Positions 1 through 5,223 of a stretch of 6,468 bases of DNA are shown one piece after another. Made by a program: the position numbers and the translations under genes. Position 1 is the first letter of the stretch. Each line of letters starts with the position of its first letter. The notes under the pieces were generated by a model. That model saw only the letters and a program-made list of their open reading frames with translations. It ran no database searches and had not been told where the DNA came from. The stretch spans positions 1 to 6,468 of the forward strand of contig JADZDV010000189.1 of NCBI GenBank assembly GCA_020850915.1, written 5' to 3'. The stretch is from Chloroflexota bacterium. Lineage in GTDB: Bacteria; Chloroflexota; UBA6077; JADZDV01.

Positions 1-621
1 ACCCAGTGGATGACAGCCGGCGCGGGCATTCTGCACATCGAGAAGCCACCGGAGTGGCTGGTGGCGAGCGGCGGCCTGTTCCACGGCCTGCAGCTCTGGG
101 TCAACCTGCCGTCGCGGGACAAGATGGTGGCGCCCCGCTACCAGGACATCCGCGGCGCGTCCGTGTCGCTGCTCAGCTCGCCAGACGGCGGGGCGCTGGT
201 GCGGGTGATCGCCGGCGAGGTGGACGGCCACCCGGGCCCGGGCATCACCCACACCCCGATCTCGATCGTCCACGCCACGCTCCAGCCAGGCGCGGAGGTG
301 GACCTCCCCTGGCGACCGGACTTCAACGCGCTAGTCTACGTGCTGAACGGGATCGGCTACGTGGGGGCGGAGCGACGTCCGCTTGGGATGGGCCAGCTCG
401 CCGTGCTCGGCGCGGGCGACGCCATCCGGCTGGGCGCCAGCCGCTCCCAGGAGAGCCGTAGCCCGCTCCTGGACGTCTACGTCATGGGCGGCCTGCCGAT
501 CCGCGAGCCGGTCGCGCACTACGGCCCGTTCGTCATGAACACCCGCGACGAACTGGTCCAGGCGTTCGAGGACTACCACGCCGGACGCCTCGGCTCCATC
601 CCTGCCCAGGAGAGCCGCTGA
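1..621 (+). CDS. Pirin family protein, C-terminal part (5' end outside window)
   Basis: The frame is open from the first base to a TGA at 619-621, so about 206 C-terminal residues of a longer protein are present. Pirins are two-domain cupins that bind a metal in the N-terminal barrel; members act as quercetin dioxygenases or regulators. Seen here: the block WMTAGAGILHIE at the very start matches the pirin WMTAGxGxxHSE signature. Its His (codon at 34-36) and Glu (40-42) correspond to the third and fourth metal ligands; the first two (HxH) would lie upstream of the window. The C-terminal end carries the typical block GGLPIREPVAHYGPFVMNT followed by an acidic and aromatic helix (QAFEDYHAGRLG). 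An internal ATG at 10 is not a credible start because it lies inside the conserved cupin signature. Roughly 80-100 residues are probably missing. Substrate and role cannot be told from sequence. Family assignment is firm. Confidence 0.9.
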   Translation, partial: TQWMTAGAGILHIEKPPEWLVASGGLFHGLQLWVNLPSRDKMVAPRYQDIRGASVSLLSSPDGGALVRVIAGEVDGHPGPGITHTPISIVHATLQPGAEVDLPWRPDFNALVYVLNGIGYVGAERRPLGMGQLAVLGAGDAIRLGASRSQESRSPLLDVYVMGGLPIREPVAHYGPFVMNTRDELVQAFEDYHAGRLGSIPAQESR

Positions 622-626
622 GGTCC

Positions 627-661
627 GGCCCGGCGGCCGCGCTTGACACGGCCGCCGGGCC
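627..661. repeat. 13-bp perfect inverted repeat just after the pirin stop
   Basis: The arms are GGCCCGGCGGCCG (627-639) and CGGCCGCCGGGCC (649-661), perfectly complementary, with a 9-base loop CGCTTGACA (640-648). It starts 5 bases after the pirin stop codon. As RNA it would be a very stable GC hairpin that could terminate the pirin transcript, but no T-run follows (next bases CGTCTAG), so it is not a canonical intrinsic terminator. The -35 box of the next promoter (TTGACA, 643-648) lies in the loop, so the repeat could instead be a protein-binding site over that promoter. The repeat is certain; its function is inferred. Confidence 0.75.
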
Positions 662-671
662 CGTCTAGATT
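643..671 (+). promoter_or_regulatory. Sigma70-type promoter for the dehydrogenase unit
   Basis: A consensus -35 box TTGACA (643-648) is separated by exactly 17 bases from TAGATT (666-671), which matches TATAAT at 4 of 6 positions. Transcription would begin near 678, giving a leader of about 55 bases before the ATG at 733. It lies between the pirin stop and the dehydrogenase and points toward the latter. This is the clearest promoter in the window. The -35 box sits in the loop of a 13-bp inverted repeat, so the site may be controlled by a DNA-binding protein. Confidence 0.7.
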
Positions 672-691
672 CAGAGCTTCGACGAGACGCT

Positions 692-715
692 GAGTCCGCC
701 TGGGCAGGCGGACTC
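692..715 (+). promoter_or_regulatory. Leader hairpin or operator-like palindrome upstream of the dehydrogenase
   Basis: GAGTCCGCCT (692-701) and AGGCGGACTC (706-715) are perfectly complementary around the tetraloop GGGC, giving a 10-bp stem. It lies downstream of the predicted start of transcription (~678) and ends one base before the AAAGGTGAGG ribosome binding site. It could be a 5' stabilising or translation-tuning RNA hairpin, or a dyad operator for a repressor. No T-run follows, so attenuation by simple termination is unlikely. Confidence 0.6.
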
Positions 716-716
716 G

Positions 717-726
717 AAAGGTGAGG
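717..726 (+). promoter_or_regulatory. Ribosome binding site that fixes the dehydrogenase start
   Basis: AAAGGTGAGG (717-726) closely resembles the AAAGGAGG Shine-Dalgarno consensus and lies 6 bases before ATG 733. The in-frame GTG at 721 lies inside this site, so it is very unlikely to be the start codon. Confidence 0.7.
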
Positions 727-732
727 CCCCGG

Positions 733-1632
733 ATGAGGCTCGGTTTCCTCGGCATCGGCACGATGGGCAGCGGCATGGTCGCTAACCTGCGCGAGGCCGG
801 GTTCGAGGTCGCCATCTACGACGTCCGCCGCGGCCAGGCCGATCCGCTGCTGGAGATGGGCGCCACCTGGTCCGAGGGACCGCTGGCTGTGGCGCGGGCG
901 AGCGACGTCCTCCTGACGTCGCTGCCGGGACCGCCCGAGGTGGAGGCCGTGAGCCTGGGCGCCGAGGGCATCCTGGCGGGACTGGGACCAGGCAGCATCT
1001 TCGTGGACCTCAGCACCAACTCGCCGACGCTCGTCCGGCGCATCGACGCCGAGGCGCAGGCACGTGGCATCGAGATGCTCGACGCGCCGGTGGCTGGCGG
1101 CCAGATCGGCGCCCGCGACGGCACCCTGACGATCATGGTGGGCGGCAGCCGGTCCGCGTTCGAGCGGTGCACGCCGATCTTCAGGGCGATCGGTCGAGAC
1201 GTCATCTACTGCGGCGAGATCGGCGCGGGGACGATCTGCAAGCTGGTCAACAACATGATCTCCCTCAGCACGAACCTGATCGTCGGCGAGGGACTCACCC
1301 TCGGCGTCAAGGCCGGTGTGCCGCTGGCCACCCTGGCCAACGTGGTCTCGAAGAGCACGGGCGGCAACTGGAAGCTAGCCAACTCTTTCCCTCGCTGGCT
1401 GTTCAAGGGCAACTTCGCACCCGGCTTCGCCGTCGACCTGGCGACCAAGGACCTGCAGCTCGGCACGGGCCTGGCGCGTGAGCTGCAGGTCCCGCTGGAC
1501 TTCGCCACGCTGGTGCTCAACCGCTTCGTCGAGGCGCAGCTCCGCGGTTGGGGCGGCGAGCACGGAGACGCGGTGGTGAAGCTGCTGGAAGAGAAGGCCG
1601 GCGTGGAGCTGCGCCTGCCGGACGAGACCTGA
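733..1632 (+). CDS. NAD(P)-dependent 3-hydroxyisobutyrate dehydrogenase-family oxidoreductase
   Basis: A 299-residue member of the beta-hydroxyacid dehydrogenase family (3-hydroxyisobutyrate dehydrogenase, tartronate semialdehyde reductase GarR, and relatives), which oxidise or reduce a 3-hydroxyacid/semialdehyde pair with NAD(P). Seen: an N-terminal Rossmann glycine motif GFLGIGTMGSGM (residues 4-15); the substrate-binding signature DAPVAGG (117-123) followed by GARDGTLTIMVGG; the catalytic lysine in GAGTICKLVNN (K170, with N174); and the conserved C-terminal KDLQLG (K239). Length is normal for the family. The start is ATG 733, because the strong ribosome binding site at 717-726 overlaps the alternative GTG 721. 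Acidic D30 followed by R32-R33 at the end of the second Rossmann strand (YDVRRG) leaves the NAD or NADP choice open. The physiological substrate cannot be read from sequence. The next gene starts 14 bases downstream, suggesting co-transcription. Confidence 0.92.
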   Translation: MRLGFLGIGTMGSGMVANLREAGFEVAIYDVRRGQADPLLEMGATWSEGPLAVARASDVLLTSLPGPPEVEAVSLGAEGILAGLGPGSIFVDLSTNSPTLVRRIDAEAQARGIEMLDAPVAGGQIGARDGTLTIMVGGSRSAFERCTPIFRAIGRDVIYCGEIGAGTICKLVNNMISLSTNLIVGEGLTLGVKAGVPLATLANVVSKSTGGNWKLANSFPRWLFKGNFAPGFAVDLATKDLQLGTGLARELQVPLDFATLVLNRFVEAQLRGWGGEHGDAVVKLLEEKAGVELRLPDET

Positions 1633-1646
1633 CCCGGAGGTACCGC

Positions 1647-2117
1647 GTGCCGTTCACGATGGAGGATCTGGACCGCGTCAAGATCCGGGTCGGCACGGCC
1701 GACAAGACGCTGCGCCAGATGTCCGACAACCAGTTCACCGCCTGGCTGCGCTATCTCGGGGCTGAAGGCGACATGACGATCGTCCAGCTCGGTCCAGGCA
1801 AGTACATGACGCCGATCGAGGACCGTATCCGTATCCTGAACGACCTCGAGGCGCGGGGGTTCCCGATTCCCGGCCTGACCGCGCCGGCCGACGCAAAGAC
1901 CGAGCATAGACCGCGCCACGATCGGCGCAAGCTCGAGGCGTTCGAAGCCGCGGTCCAGGCAGCGGCCACCGACCTCGAGCTCTGCCGCGGCCTGGCGCAG
2001 GAGCTGGGCGAGATCGACCCTCGGGTGAACCTGCGCCAGACGATGGACGGCGCGCTCGCGCTGATCGAAGCGGCGCGTGGCGCGGCGGAGCGAGCCTTGA
2101 AGCAGGCGGCGGAGTGA
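1647..2117 (+). CDS. Hypothetical protein, 156 aa, coupled to the dehydrogenase
   Basis: I do not recognise this protein. The GTG start at 1647 is chosen because CGGAGG (1635-1640) lies 6 bases upstream; the frame is open further upstream, but only through the end of the dehydrogenase gene. The N-terminal ~75 residues look globular (DNQFTAWLRYLGAEGD, then MTIVQLGPGKYMTP and a helix EDRIRILNDLEARGFPIPG). A charged basic stretch follows (TEHRPRHDRRK, about residues 89-99). The last ~55 residues are Ala/Glu/Leu-rich and probably helical or coiled-coil. There is no signal peptide or membrane segment, so it is probably cytosolic. G/C-biased third positions and the good ribosome binding site support a real gene. 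The 14-base gap behind the dehydrogenase suggests one transcript, so a role linked to that enzyme is possible but unproven. It ends 7 bases from the plsX stop on the other strand. Confidence 0.75.
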   Translation: MPFTMEDLDRVKIRVGTADKTLRQMSDNQFTAWLRYLGAEGDMTIVQLGPGKYMTPIEDRIRILNDLEARGFPIPGLTAPADAKTEHRPRHDRRKLEAFEAAVQAAATDLELCRGLAQELGEIDPRVNLRQTMDGALALIEAARGAAERALKQAAE

Positions 2118-2124
2118 GCGCCGG

Positions 2125-3240
2125 CTAGGGCGCGGCCTCCAGCGGCCGCGCGCGACCGTGCAACGACTCGCTGCCGGCGTCTTTCCGGGTCGCCCGCGCG
2201 GACTGTCCATTCAGCGTATCGCCGGCAGTCCGCTCGGTCTGGCGCGTGCCGAGCACCGAGTGGATCTGCTCGACCACGCCGTGGGAGGCGCTCTCCGAGG
2301 CGACCCGGAGGGCGTGGCGGATGGCGTACGGGCTGGAGCGCCCGTGCGCCACGATGCAGACGCCGTCCACCCCGAGCAGCGGCGCGCCGCCGTACTCAGC
2401 CCAGTCCATCTGCTTCTTGAGCGACTGGAAGGCCGGCCGGAGCGGCAGGGCGAACAGCTTACGCATTGGATTGGAGGTCAGCTCAGCGCGCATCATCCCG
2501 CCGATGGCGGTTGCCAGTCCTTCGATGAGCTTCAGGGCGACATTCCCGACGAAGCCGTCGCAGACCGCCACGTCGACCAGCCCTGCCGGGATATCCTTGC
2601 CCTCGACGTTGCCGACGAAGTTCAGCGGCGCTTGCCTGAAGAGCGGATGGGCTGCTTTCACCTGATCATTGCCCTTTGACTCTTCCTCCCCGATCGAGAG
2701 CAGACCGACGCGCGGACGACTGACGCCGAAGACGTGCTCCATGTAGATGGAGCCCATCTGGCCGAACTGGACGAGCCATTCCGGCTTACAGTCCACCTGA
2801 GCGCCGATGTCGGTCAGGAGCAGCCGGCCGGTCAGGGTGGGGATGACGATGGCGATGGCCGGCCGCTTGACGCCCTTGATGCGCCCCAGCTCCAGCAGCG
2901 CCGCGGCCATGACAGCGCCGGTGTTGCCCGCCGAGACGAGCGCCTGGACGCGCCTCTCCCGGACAAGGTGAATCGCCCGCATGAGTGAGGAGTCCGACTT
3001 CTGGCGCACGGCGTCCGTCGGGGAATCGTGCATATCGATGACCTCCGGCGCGTCGAGAATGTCGATCTTCAGACCGTGCGCGCGGTGGTTTTTCAATTCG
3101 GCTTCGAGCTGGGCGCGACGCCCCACCAGCACGATCTCCAGGCCGTAGGCCCGGGCCGCCTCGACCGCGCCGGCCACTTCGTTGGCCGGCGCGAAATCGC
3201 CACCCATGGCGTCCAGAGCGATGCGCATTGGTGCTTGCAT
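2125..3240 (-). CDS. plsX: Phosphate acyltransferase PlsX
   Basis: PlsX converts acyl-ACP plus phosphate to acyl-phosphate, the acyl donor for PlsY in the first step of phospholipid synthesis; it is a peripheral membrane enzyme. Seen in the 371 residues: N-terminal RIALDAMGGDFAP (6-18), SAGNTGAVMAAAL (103-115), LTDIGAQVDCKPE (142-154), LLSIGEEESKGND (180-192), NFVGNVEGKDI (207-217), CDGFVGNVALKLIEG (227-241), and GAPLLGVDGVCIVAHG (285-300). All are characteristic family blocks and appear intact. The start ATG at 3240 has a weak GGAAA upstream; a second ATG at 3228 would remove four residues and has no better site. After residue 331 there is a ~40-residue Arg/Ser/Thr-rich tail (332-371) that looks disordered and is longer than in many PlsX proteins. 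No fab genes or rpmF lie beside it here, although these are frequent neighbours elsewhere. It is divergent from ispH. Confidence 0.95.
   Translation of the reverse strand: MQAPMRIALDAMGGDFAPANEVAGAVEAARAYGLEIVLVGRRAQLEAELKNHRAHGLKIDILDAPEVIDMHDSPTDAVRQKSDSSLMRAIHLVRERRVQALVSAGNTGAVMAAALLELGRIKGVKRPAIAIVIPTLTGRLLLTDIGAQVDCKPEWLVQFGQMGSIYMEHVFGVSRPRVGLLSIGEEESKGNDQVKAAHPLFRQAPLNFVGNVEGKDIPAGLVDVAVCDGFVGNVALKLIEGLATAIGGMMRAELTSNPMRKLFALPLRPAFQSLKKQMDWAEYGGAPLLGVDGVCIVAHGRSSPYAIRHALRVASESASHGVVEQIHSVLGTRQTERTAGDTLNGQSARATRKDAGSESLHGRARPLEAAP
2130..2151. terminator. GC hairpin at the convergent gene junction (weak terminator candidate)
   Basis: GCGCGGCC (2130-2137) and GGCCGCGC (2144-2151) form a perfect 8-bp stem with a 6-base loop. 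It lies inside the last codons of plsX and 13 bases past the stop of the plus-strand hypothetical gene. It could slow transcription from the left-hand unit entering plsX antisense. No T-run follows on either strand, so intrinsic termination is uncertain. Confidence 0.3.
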
Positions 3241-3353
3241 GTCCGTTTCCGAGAGTGAGCCTGGTCGGTCGGCCGGCCCGGCGGGCAGAACGTGGGGTCT
3301 AACCGTCGAGGATGGTATCCCGTCTGATATCCTCCTCGTGCAGTGGAGGATTC
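3241..3353. other. Divergent plsX/ispH control region
   Basis: These 113 bases must hold the promoters for plsX (minus) and ispH (plus), unless ispH is read from elsewhere. No -35/-10 pair is convincing on either strand. TGATAT (3325-3330) is the best plus-strand -10-like hexamer but has no good partner. The stretch 3265-3287 is a very GC-rich GGTCGG/GGCCGGCC run. The distal end carries the ispH ribosome binding site GGAGGA (3345-3350) and the hairpin described separately. Confidence 0.5.
3329..3351 (+). promoter_or_regulatory. Hairpin that would sequester the ispH ribosome binding site
   Basis: ATCCTCC (3329-3335) is perfectly complementary to GGAGGAT (3345-3351), which contains the ispH ribosome binding site 3 bases before ATG 3354; the loop is 9 bases. 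An upstream GAGGAT (3308-3313) could pair with ATCCTC (3329-3334) instead and free the site, so two exclusive folds are possible. This matters only if transcription starts upstream of 3308. If TGATAT at 3325 is the -10 box, the left arm is not transcribed. Confidence 0.4.
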
Positions 3354-4289
3354 ATGGAGCTGCTCCTGGCGGCGCCGCGCGGCTTCTGCGCCGGTGTGTC
3401 GCGCGCCGTCGAGATCGTGGAGCGCGCCCTCGAACTGTACGGCGCGCCAGTGTACGTCAAACACGAGATCATTCACAACCGACAGGTCGTGGAGCGCCTG
3501 CGCGAGCGCGGCGCGGTCTTCGTCGAGGATCTCTCTGAGGTGCCGGAGGGCGCCACGCTGATCTTCAGCGCCCACGGCGTGCCCCCGTCGGACCGCGAGC
3601 TCGCCGAAGCGCGCGGCCTGCGCGTCGTGGATGCCACCTGCCCCCTGGTGACAAAGGTACACCTCGAGGCGGTCCGGTACGCCAGGCAGGGCTACTACAT
3701 CGTCTACATCGGCCACCGGAACCACCCGGAGCCGATCGGCACGCTGGGAGAGATCCGCCCCGACCAGGGGGCTTTGATCGAGACCCCGGCTGACGCCGAG
3801 GCGCTCACCGTGCCAGACGCGGAGCGCGTCATGGTGCTGACCCAGACGACCCTTTCGGTGGACGACACGCGCGATGTCCTGGAGCGACTCCGGCGCCGCT
3901 TCCCGAAGATGGCGACACCGCCGACGGACGACATCTGCTACGCGACGACGAACCGCCAGATGGCGGTCAAGGAGCTGGCGAAGAGCTGCGACCTGGTGCT
4001 GGTGATCGGCTCCCAGACCAGCTCCAACTCGAAGCGGCTGGTGGAAGTCGCCCGCGCGGCCGGCGCGACGTCGTACCTGATCGACTCGGCGGTCGCGATC
4101 GACCCGGCCTGGCTGGAGGGCGTCAAGGCCGTCGGCCTCAGCTCCGGTGCCTCCGCCCCCGAGGACCTCGTCCAGGAAGCCGTCCGACGCCTGGAAGCCC
4201 TCGGCGCCCCTCTCGTGCGCGAGGTCCGAACGGTCGACGAGGACATGTTCTTCCCGCTGCCGAAGGAAGTCAGAGTACCCACGACTTGA
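3354..4289 (+). CDS. ispH: 4-hydroxy-3-methylbut-2-enyl diphosphate reductase IspH (LytB)
   Basis: IspH is the last enzyme of the methylerythritol phosphate pathway. It uses an iron-sulfur cluster to reduce HMBPP to IPP and DMAPP in the cytosol. All hallmark residues are visible: cluster cysteines C12 (APRGFCAGV), C96 (DATCPLVTKVH) and C195 (DDICYATTNRQ); substrate-binding H41 (HEIIHN), H74 (SAHGVPP), H124 and catalytic E126 (GHRNHPEPIGT); the TQTTLS loop (163-168); S223-S224-N225 (GSQTSSNSKR); and S267 (SSGASAPE). Most positions coincide with or are offset by two from the E. coli enzyme. With the ATG at 3354 the protein has 311 residues, normal for the family. The upstream ATG at 3312 would add 14 residues unlike the family, and GGAGGA lies just before 3354. 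The first conserved residues (ELLLAAPRGFC) also fit this start. It is divergent from plsX and only 34 bases upstream of a toxin-antitoxin pair. Confidence 0.97.
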   Translation: MELLLAAPRGFCAGVSRAVEIVERALELYGAPVYVKHEIIHNRQVVERLRERGAVFVEDLSEVPEGATLIFSAHGVPPSDRELAEARGLRVVDATCPLVTKVHLEAVRYARQGYYIVYIGHRNHPEPIGTLGEIRPDQGALIETPADAEALTVPDAERVMVLTQTTLSVDDTRDVLERLRRRFPKMATPPTDDICYATTNRQMAVKELAKSCDLVLVIGSQTSSNSKRLVEVARAAGATSYLIDSAVAIDPAWLEGVKAVGLSSGASAPEDLVQEAVRRLEALGAPLVREVRTVDEDMFFPLPKEVRVPTT

Positions 4290-4322
4290 GAGCCAACGGT
4301 GCCTGTACCCGAAATGAGAGCC
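4275..4322 (+). promoter_or_regulatory. Tandem direct repeat before the antitoxin (operator candidate)
   Basis: GTACCC-(6 bases)-TGAGAGCC at 4275-4294 is repeated as GTACCC-(4 bases)-TGAGAGCC at 4305-4322. The first copy spans the ispH stop codon; the second ends one base before the antitoxin GTG. Antitoxins of this type usually bind repeats over their own promoter, so this is a reasonable autoregulatory site. No clear promoter hexamers are visible with it. The GAGAG of the second copy may also serve as a weak ribosome binding site. Confidence 0.4.
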
Positions 4323-4323
4323 C

Positions 4324-4563
4324 GTGACGACGATCAACATTGACGAAGCGAAAGCAGACCTTTCCCGCCTCGTCGAGCGTGCCGCGGCCGGTGAAGAGAT
4401 CGTCATTGCCCGGAGTGGAAAGCCGGTCGCCAGACTCGTAGGTCTCGCCGGCGACCTTCGACCAAGGGTGCCAGGCTCGATGCGCCGGCAATTCGCCGTG
4501 CCTGATGACTTCGATGCACCGCTGCCGCCCGAGGTGCTGGCCGAGTTCCTGGCGGACGAGTGA
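4324..4563 (+). CDS. Type II antitoxin, Phd/YefM family
   Basis: A 79-residue protein. The N-terminal half (TTINIDEAKADLSRLVERAAAGEE, then IVIARSGKPVARLV; residues 2-39) is the classic Phd/YefM dimerising DNA-binding fold. The C-terminal part (about 50-79: RRQFAVPDDFDAPLPPEVL then EFLADE) is the acidic/hydrophobic peptide that in this family wraps around the PIN toxin and blocks its active site. It neutralises the toxin encoded next and probably represses its own operon with it. The start is GTG 4324; the ATG at 4314 is out of frame. The stop TGA (4561-4563) is immediately followed by the toxin GTG, so translation is probably coupled. These partners are often loosely named VapB, although true VapB has other folds. 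Confidence is high from sequence and neighbour together. Confidence 0.92.
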   Translation: MTTINIDEAKADLSRLVERAAAGEEIVIARSGKPVARLVGLAGDLRPRVPGSMRRQFAVPDDFDAPLPPEVLAEFLADE

Positions 4564-4953
4564 GTGGACCTGCTACTCGACACCAACGCTCTGCTATGGT
4601 GGCTCACAGGAAGTTCGCAGCCTGGTGGCCAGGCCACGGCGGCAGTAGCAGATCCACGGAATCGCGTCTACGTCAGCGCGGCGAGTGCGTGGGAAATTGC
4701 CATGAAGTACGGCCTTGGGAAGCTGCTGCTCCTCAGCAGTCCCTCGACGTGGCTGGTCCCCGAGATCTCAGCAAACCGCTTCACGCGATTGCCTATCAGT
4801 CTGGATCACGCGCTGGCCGTGGACACGCTTCCGAAGCATCACACCGACCCATTCGACCGGCTGATCATCGCGCAAGCGTCAGCGGAGGGGACGACGATCG
4901 TGACCGGCGATGACCTGTTCCAGCGCTATCAGGTTGCGATCATCCGGTGCTGA
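4564..4953 (+). CDS. vapC: Type II toxin, VapC-like PIN-domain ribonuclease
   Basis: A 129-residue single PIN domain. PIN toxins are Mg2+-dependent ribonucleases that cut tRNA or rRNA and arrest growth when the antitoxin is lost. The acidic active site appears complete: D6 (LLLDTNALLWW), E44 (SAWEIAMKYGLGKL), D98 (HHTDPFDRLIIAQA) and D116 (VTGDD). The HHTDPFDRL block is typical of the subfamily that pairs with Phd/YefM antitoxins. The start is GTG 4564, directly after the antitoxin stop; the GGCGGACGAG just before it may act as ribosome binding site. Nothing looks truncated, so the pair is probably functional. The target RNA cannot be predicted from sequence. Confidence 0.93.
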   Translation: MDLLLDTNALLWWLTGSSQPGGQATAAVADPRNRVYVSAASAWEIAMKYGLGKLLLLSSPSTWLVPEISANRFTRLPISLDHALAVDTLPKHHTDPFDRLIIAQASAEGTTIVTGDDLFQRYQVAIIRC

Positions 4954-5223
4954 CGGGGGACATCCCTGCCACCTTTTCTCAGCGACCCGTGTGAGCGACT
5001 GGACTGACGAGCTCGGCCAAGTAACAGGCTCCCGCGGGTCCGCGACCCATTGACCCGACGCTCGCGCCTGGCAACCGGGCGTGCAACTCGACCCCCGCAT
5101 AGTTGGGTAACGGCACAGGGCAGGCCTGCCACCTGCCCTCTTGCCCTGGGTGATGGTGAAGGGCTGCTCACCGGCGCTCGGATCACCCTGATCGTCGAGC
5201 GCCTCAGGTGCGCCCTGCTCGGG
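4954..5223. other. Intergenic stretch without a convincing gene
   Basis: These ~270 bases after the toxin gene show no product I can support on either strand. Third-position G/C bias in the frame of the next gene is weak here (about 60% over 5050-5157, against about 90% over 5158-5345). The only structure noticed is a small hairpin GGGTC-CGC-GACCC (5036-5048). A GGGGGACATCCC stretch followed by CCTTTTCTC (4955-4980) is too weak a stem to call a toxin-operon terminator. Confidence 0.5.

Noticed and set aside
721..732. GTG start for the dehydrogenase
   Set aside because: The GTG lies inside the AAAGGTGAGG ribosome binding site, which is ideally spaced for ATG 733.
1206..2210. Minus-strand open frame of 334 codons
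   Set aside because: It is antisense to the dehydrogenase and the hypothetical gene and overlaps the end of plsX. It has Arg/Ser-rich composition and no family features.
2158..2679. Plus-strand open frame opposite plsX
   Set aside because: It is fully antisense to an unmistakable plsX, with skewed composition and no ribosome binding site.
3312..3353. Upstream ATG for ispH
   Set aside because: It would add 14 non-conserved residues and lacks a ribosome binding site. ATG 3354 places the first cluster cysteine at the standard position 12.
3093..4637. Long minus-strand open frame of 514 codons
   Set aside because: It is antisense to ispH and both toxin-antitoxin genes and overlaps the start of plsX in another frame. 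Its product is His/Arg/Asp-rich with no recognisable domain, as expected for the mirror of GC-rich coding sequence.
5036..5048. Small hairpin GGGTC-CGC-GACCC
   Set aside because: A five-base stem is common by chance in sequence this GC-rich, and it has no T-run or gene context.
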